64,000 nucleotides of DNA from Nannocystis sp. (GTDB lineage: Bacteria > Myxococcota_A > Polyangia > Nannocystales > Nannocystaceae), in assembly GCF_016714285.1 (NCBI RefSeq), contig NZ_JADJNN010000001.1:930001-994000 (forward strand), read 5' to 3'. Below, in pieces: positions 61,412-64,000 of this stretch (position 1 is its first letter; every line of letters starts with the position of its first letter). The notes below the pieces were generated by a model that was given only the letters and a program-made list of their open reading frames with translations, was not told the DNA's origin and made no database searches. Both the position numbers and the translations under genes were made by a program.

Positions 61412-62377
61412 TCAGCGCTGCAGCACCACCGCCGCCAGCCCGCGCTCGCGCAGCCCCTCGGCGGGCACCTCGATGGACGTCCTCACGTCCGGCCGCACTT
61501 CCCAGCGAAAGTACCGCACGCTCCCCTCGATCAACTGCTCGCGAACGAAGCGCAGCTCGACCTGCCCATACAGCGCCCCCGCCTCGGGCTGCTCGTAGCG
61601 CGGCCGGGCCAGCCAGTAGCGGTACAGCAGCGCCTCGCCGCGACGCTGCTGCACGTCCGGCGCCCCCAGCCACGCCCGCAGCTCGGCCACCGACGCTCCC
61701 GGCCGCGCCAGCAGCTCCGCCGCGATGAAGCGAGCCAGCGCCCCGTGCTCCGCCGCCGTGATCGCCGGCGCCGCCCGGGCCGCCGCCCAGCGTTGCGGGT
61801 CGAAGCGCACCCCCTCGCGCGTCCCGCTGCGGCTGGCCTGCACCTGCTCGCTCGCCCGCTCAGCTGCACTTTGGGACAGGTCGATCACCGCCACGACCTG
61901 CGCGCGATCGAGGCGCTCGTACATCGACAACATCCCCTCGGGATCCGCCAGCCGCGCCGCGATCTCCGGCGTCGGCGCCAGCAGCAGCAGGTAGCTGCGC
62001 CCCGGGGTCAGGCCCGCCGGGTAGCTCGGCCCCTGCAGCGCCGCCGCGTCGACGTCGATCGACCGCGCCGCCAGCGTCCCCCGCAGCACCCGCGTCGGCG
62101 TGAACGCGTCCTGCAAGATCATGTCGAGCGACCCATCCGGCCCCGGGCGACACGGATAGGTGCCTTGCCAGTACTCCGCGACCACCCAGATCGTCGCCGC
62201 CGCCGCCCAGCGCGGATCGATCGCCACCCCCAACGCCTGCAGCTCCGCCGGCAAGGTCTCCGCGCCAGCGATCGCCGCGACAGCCTCCGCCCGCGGCTCC
62301 GCGATCGGCAGCTCCGGCGCACAGCCGAGGCTCACCACGCTCATGACCACGAGCTTCGCCGACCTCGGCCCGCGCAT
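61412..62377 (-). CDS. Putative lipoprotein of unknown function
   Basis: The 321-residue product begins MRGPRSAKLVVMSVVSLGC, a lipoprotein signal (lipobox SLGC). The mature part contains a helical region and a C-terminal beta region (LYGQVELRFVREQLIEGSVRYFRWEV). A YWQGTYPCRPG and an RSYLLLLAP segment are the most distinctive stretches, but no family is recognised. Its ATG shares one base with the TGA of the upstream hydrolase gene (TGATG), so it is coupled to it. Confidence 0.7.
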   Translation of the reverse strand: MRGPRSAKLVVMSVVSLGCAPELPIAEPRAEAVAAIAGAETLPAELQALGVAIDPRWAAAATIWVVAEYWQGTYPCRPGPDGSLDMILQDAFTPTRVLRGTLAARSIDVDAAALQGPSYPAGLTPGRSYLLLLAPTPEIAARLADPEGMLSMYERLDRAQVVAVIDLSQSAAERASEQVQASRSGTREGVRFDPQRWAAARAAPAITAAEHGALARFIAAELLARPGASVAELRAWLGAPDVQQRRGEALLYRYWLARPRYEQPEAGALYGQVELRFVREQLIEGSVRYFRWEVRPDVRTSIEVPAEGLRERGLAAVVLQR

Positions 62378-63288
62378 CACTCGCCCCGATCGTGGCGCCG
62401 CAGCCACTCGAGCAGCAGCGCGTTGACCTCGGCTGGTCGCTCCTGATGCACGAAGTGCCCGGCCCCACGCACGCGTCGGACCTTGAGCCCGCGCGGGAAG
62501 TCAGCCCCCCGCATCATCTCGTCGAACAGCCGCGTGTCGATGCAACCATCCGTCTCCCCCGTGATCGCCAGCGTCGGCACCGTGATCGGCGCGAAGGCCA
62601 GCGCCCGCGACTGCGCCGCCGCGCGCGACAGCGGGTCGATCGCCGCCCGGTAGTAGCGCAGCGCCGCGGTCAACACCCCCGGCTGACGAAACGTGCGCCG
62701 CAGCAGCCGCAGCTCCTCCTCCGGCGGCGTCCAGCCCGGCGACCACGCCCGCCACAGCCGCTCGAGGAACGCGAAGTCATCGCGTCGCACCACCAGCTCG
62801 GCGACCCCACGCAGCTGGAAGAACAGCGTGTACCACGAGTTTCGCAGCTGCCCCGGCAGCTTCAGCAGCCCGCTGCCCAGGCGCCGCAGGTGCGGCACCG
62901 CGATCGTCGTCAGCGACAGCAGCCGCTCCGGGGCCTTCGCCGCCACCTGGTACCCGATCACCGCGCCCCAGTCGTGCCCGACCAGGTGCACGCGCAGCGC
63001 CCCCAGGCACTCGATCCACCCGAGCACGTCCTCGACCATCCGGATCACGTGATAGTCGTCGTCGATCGGCTGCGACGACGGCTCATAGCCGCGGAGGGTC
63101 GGCGCCACCACGCGGTAGCCAGCCTGCGCCAGAGCCGGGATCTGATCCCGGAACGAACGCGGGTGGTCAGGAAACCCGTGCAGGCACAACACGACCGCCC
63201 GCGGATCGCCCGGCCGCGGCCTGGACCCCTCCAGCGTCGTGAATTGCAGCCCATTCGCGGAGAGGGAGCCTTGATAGAACCGATCCAC
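62377..63288 (-). CDS. Alpha/beta hydrolase, epoxide-hydrolase-like
   Basis: The 303-residue product has the alpha/beta-hydrolase core with an oxyanion-hole motif LCLHGFPDHPRSF, a nucleophile elbow VGHDWGAVIGY in which Asp is the nucleophile (as in epoxide hydrolases and haloalkane dehalogenases), and the catalytic His in GAGHFVHQERP. A cap region follows the elbow. The substrate is unknown. GTG 63288 has AAGGAG 7 nt upstream; GTG 63294 is too close to it. The frame upstream of that lies in the divergent promoter region and is not credible as coding. Confidence 0.87.
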   Translation of the reverse strand: MDRFYQGSLSANGLQFTTLEGSRPRPGDPRAVVLCLHGFPDHPRSFRDQIPALAQAGYRVVAPTLRGYEPSSQPIDDDYHVIRMVEDVLGWIECLGALRVHLVGHDWGAVIGYQVAAKAPERLLSLTTIAVPHLRRLGSGLLKLPGQLRNSWYTLFFQLRGVAELVVRRDDFAFLERLWRAWSPGWTPPEEELRLLRRTFRQPGVLTAALRYYRAAIDPLSRAAAQSRALAFAPITVPTLAITGETDGCIDTRLFDEMMRGADFPRGLKVRRVRGAGHFVHQERPAEVNALLLEWLRRHDRGE

Positions 63289-63423
63289 CGCCACGCTCCT
63301 TGCTACCACCTTCGGGCCCAAAACGTCGACCGATGCGGACACATGCCCGCGCCCACGCGCGCGGACACGTGCACCCGCGGACAGCGCAACCGCGCACGAA
63401 CAGCGTACCGAAGCCAATACCGC

Positions 63424-63439
63424 TGGTACGCCGCGTGCA
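63424..63439 (+). promoter_or_regulatory. Candidate sigma-54 promoter (-24/-12)
   Basis: TGGTACGCCGCGTGCA has the invariant GG and GC separated by 10 nt and matches the TGGCACG-N4-TTGCA consensus except at two positions. It lies about 95 bp upstream of the NtrC-type regulator gene, which would fit autoregulation. Confidence 0.4.
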
Positions 63440-63533
63440 ACCGCCCACGCGCATGTGGGACTGGCCGAAGCTCCACATCCTGCCACCGGCCCTGTCGTCG
63501 GCCGGCCGAGGATGCGGGTACAACGGAGACGTC

Positions 63534-64000
63534 ATGCAGCAGGTCCTGATCGTCGACGACAACCCCTCGGTGTGCACCGCCCTCGAGATCTTGTTCGACG
63601 TCCACGGCATCCCCACCGTCGTCGCCCACACCCCCGACGCCGCCCTCGAGATCGTCGCCCGCGGCGACATCGGGGCCGTCATCCAGGACATGAACTTCAG
63701 CGACGACACCACCTCCGGCCAGGAGGGCGCCGCCCTGTTCCGCCGCCTGCGCGAGCTCGACGGCGATCTACCGGTCCTCCTCATGACCGCCTGGACCTCG
63801 CTCGAGACCGCCGTCGCGCTGGTCAAGGAGGGCGCCGCCGACTACCTCGCCAAGCCCTGGGACGACGCCAAGGTCGTCACCACCGTCAAGAACATGCTGC
63901 GCCTGCGCGAGCTGGCCCTGGAGAACCACCGCCTGCGGGCCCAGAGCGCCCGCGCCCGCAACGAGCTGCAGGACCGCTACGACCTGTGCGGCCTCGTCTA
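63534..64000 (+). CDS. NtrC-type response regulator (3' truncated by window edge)
   Basis: The visible 155 residues are a complete receiver domain: MQQVLIVDDNPSV with the acidic pair Asp8/Asp9, the likely phosphorylation site VIQDMNF (Asp about 52), LLMTAWTS, and AKPWDD with the conserved Lys (about 107). A linker helix follows (LRLRELALENHRLRAQ) and the frame ends in ELQDRYDLCGLVY, the usual lead into a sigma-54-interacting AAA+ domain. It is therefore probably an enhancer-binding activator. ATG 63534 has a GGAG ribosome binding site. A sigma-54-like site lies upstream. Confidence 0.85.
   Translation, partial: MQQVLIVDDNPSVCTALEILFDVHGIPTVVAHTPDAALEIVARGDIGAVIQDMNFSDDTTSGQEGAALFRRLRELDGDLPVLLMTAWTSLETAVALVKEGAADYLAKPWDDAKVVTTVKNMLRLRELALENHRLRAQSARARNELQDRYDLCGLV

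Noticed and set aside
63289..63486. N-terminal extension of the alpha/beta hydrolase
   Set aside because: It reads through the divergent promoter region and has Arg/Ala/Ser-rich shadow composition; GTG 63288 has an AAGGAG at proper distance.
1..64000. Insertion sequences, prophage, toxin-antitoxin or defence islands
   Set aside because: No transposase, integrase, phage, restriction or cas genes were recognised, and base composition appears even throughout.

Overview
The window is a very GC-rich (about 70% by eye) piece of chromosome from a deltaproteobacterium-like predator lineage, most probably Myxococcota of the Nannocystaceae type. The pointers are two lipoproteins carrying Myxococcus-type cysteine-rich repeats (CGNG..E.CDDGN) joined to a choice-of-anchor-L-like domain, a MYXO-CTERM-like tail on a glucoamylase, many lipoproteins with Ser/Thr/Gly-rich linkers behind the lipobox, a membrane Ser/Thr kinase-like protein with a PEGA-type tail, and an NtrC-type regulator. 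There is no rRNA, CRISPR array, insertion sequence, phage or integrative element. It reads as core chromosome with about 42 genes and four tRNAs.

Layout. 1-6.2 kb (minus strand): truncated secreted protein (possible metallopeptidase), YqgE/AlgH protein, tRNA-Leu, then an aat - outer-surface protein - DUF4097 operon and a lipoprotein serine hydrolase. 6.3-13.2 kb: an alpha-glucan unit made of a cytosolic glucan phosphorylase, an exported glucoamylase with a MYXO-CTERM tail and, divergently, a lipoprotein alpha-amylase. 13.3-17.1 kb: two tandem paralogous Cys-rich-repeat lipoproteins. 17.2-25.9 kb: a helix-hairpin-helix protein translationally coupled to an aspartokinase that carries a +1 frameshift, a PEGA-tailed kinase-like protein lacking the usual beta-3 lysine, a glutaredoxin-fold protein lacking its cysteines, a TPR/two-TM protein, a beta-barrel-like protein, a small lipoprotein and an FHA protein. 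26-34.7 kb: two very large coupled lipoproteins, recO, mgtE and a RodZ-like HTH membrane protein. 35-38.3 kb: a GATase-like protein, a DHH phosphoesterase coupled to a YkgJ-type cysteine-cluster protein, initiator tRNA with a strong terminator, and a [2Fe-2S] ferredoxin. 38.3-48.4 kb: an oversized TamB-like/Omp85 (TamA-like) pair. 48.6-51.3 kb: DUF1295 membrane protein and gamma-glutamyltransferase. 51.4-51.9 kb: tRNA-Gln/tRNA-Glu operon followed by a tandemly multiplied terminator hairpin. 52.3-64 kb: M61 peptidase, N-formylglutamate amidohydrolase-like enzyme, proline-rich membrane protein, TPR/two-TM protein, radical SAM protein, L,D-transpeptidase, lipoproteins, alpha/beta hydrolase and a truncated NtrC-type response regulator.

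Two features recur at the DNA level. First, many genes that start a transcription unit have a TAnnnT box ending only 6-9 nt before a GTG/ATG start, with no Shine-Dalgarno sequence; this looks like widespread leaderless transcription. Second, small repeat families sit between genes and sometimes inside them: a palindromic CCTGTCC-N4-GGACATGTC element (four copies at 48.4 kb, one at 25.1 kb, a diverged copy inside the Omp85 gene), 12-bp-period tandem repeats at 1.5, 23.2 and 31.6 kb, and the duplicated terminator array at 51.7 kb.

Functionally the region is dominated by the cell envelope: outer-membrane assembly (TamA/TamB-like), peptidoglycan cross-linking, glutathione or peptide turnover at the surface, glucan degradation, and numerous surface lipoproteins of unknown role. 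Interspersed are housekeeping genes (aat, recO, mgtE, aspartokinase, tRNAs).
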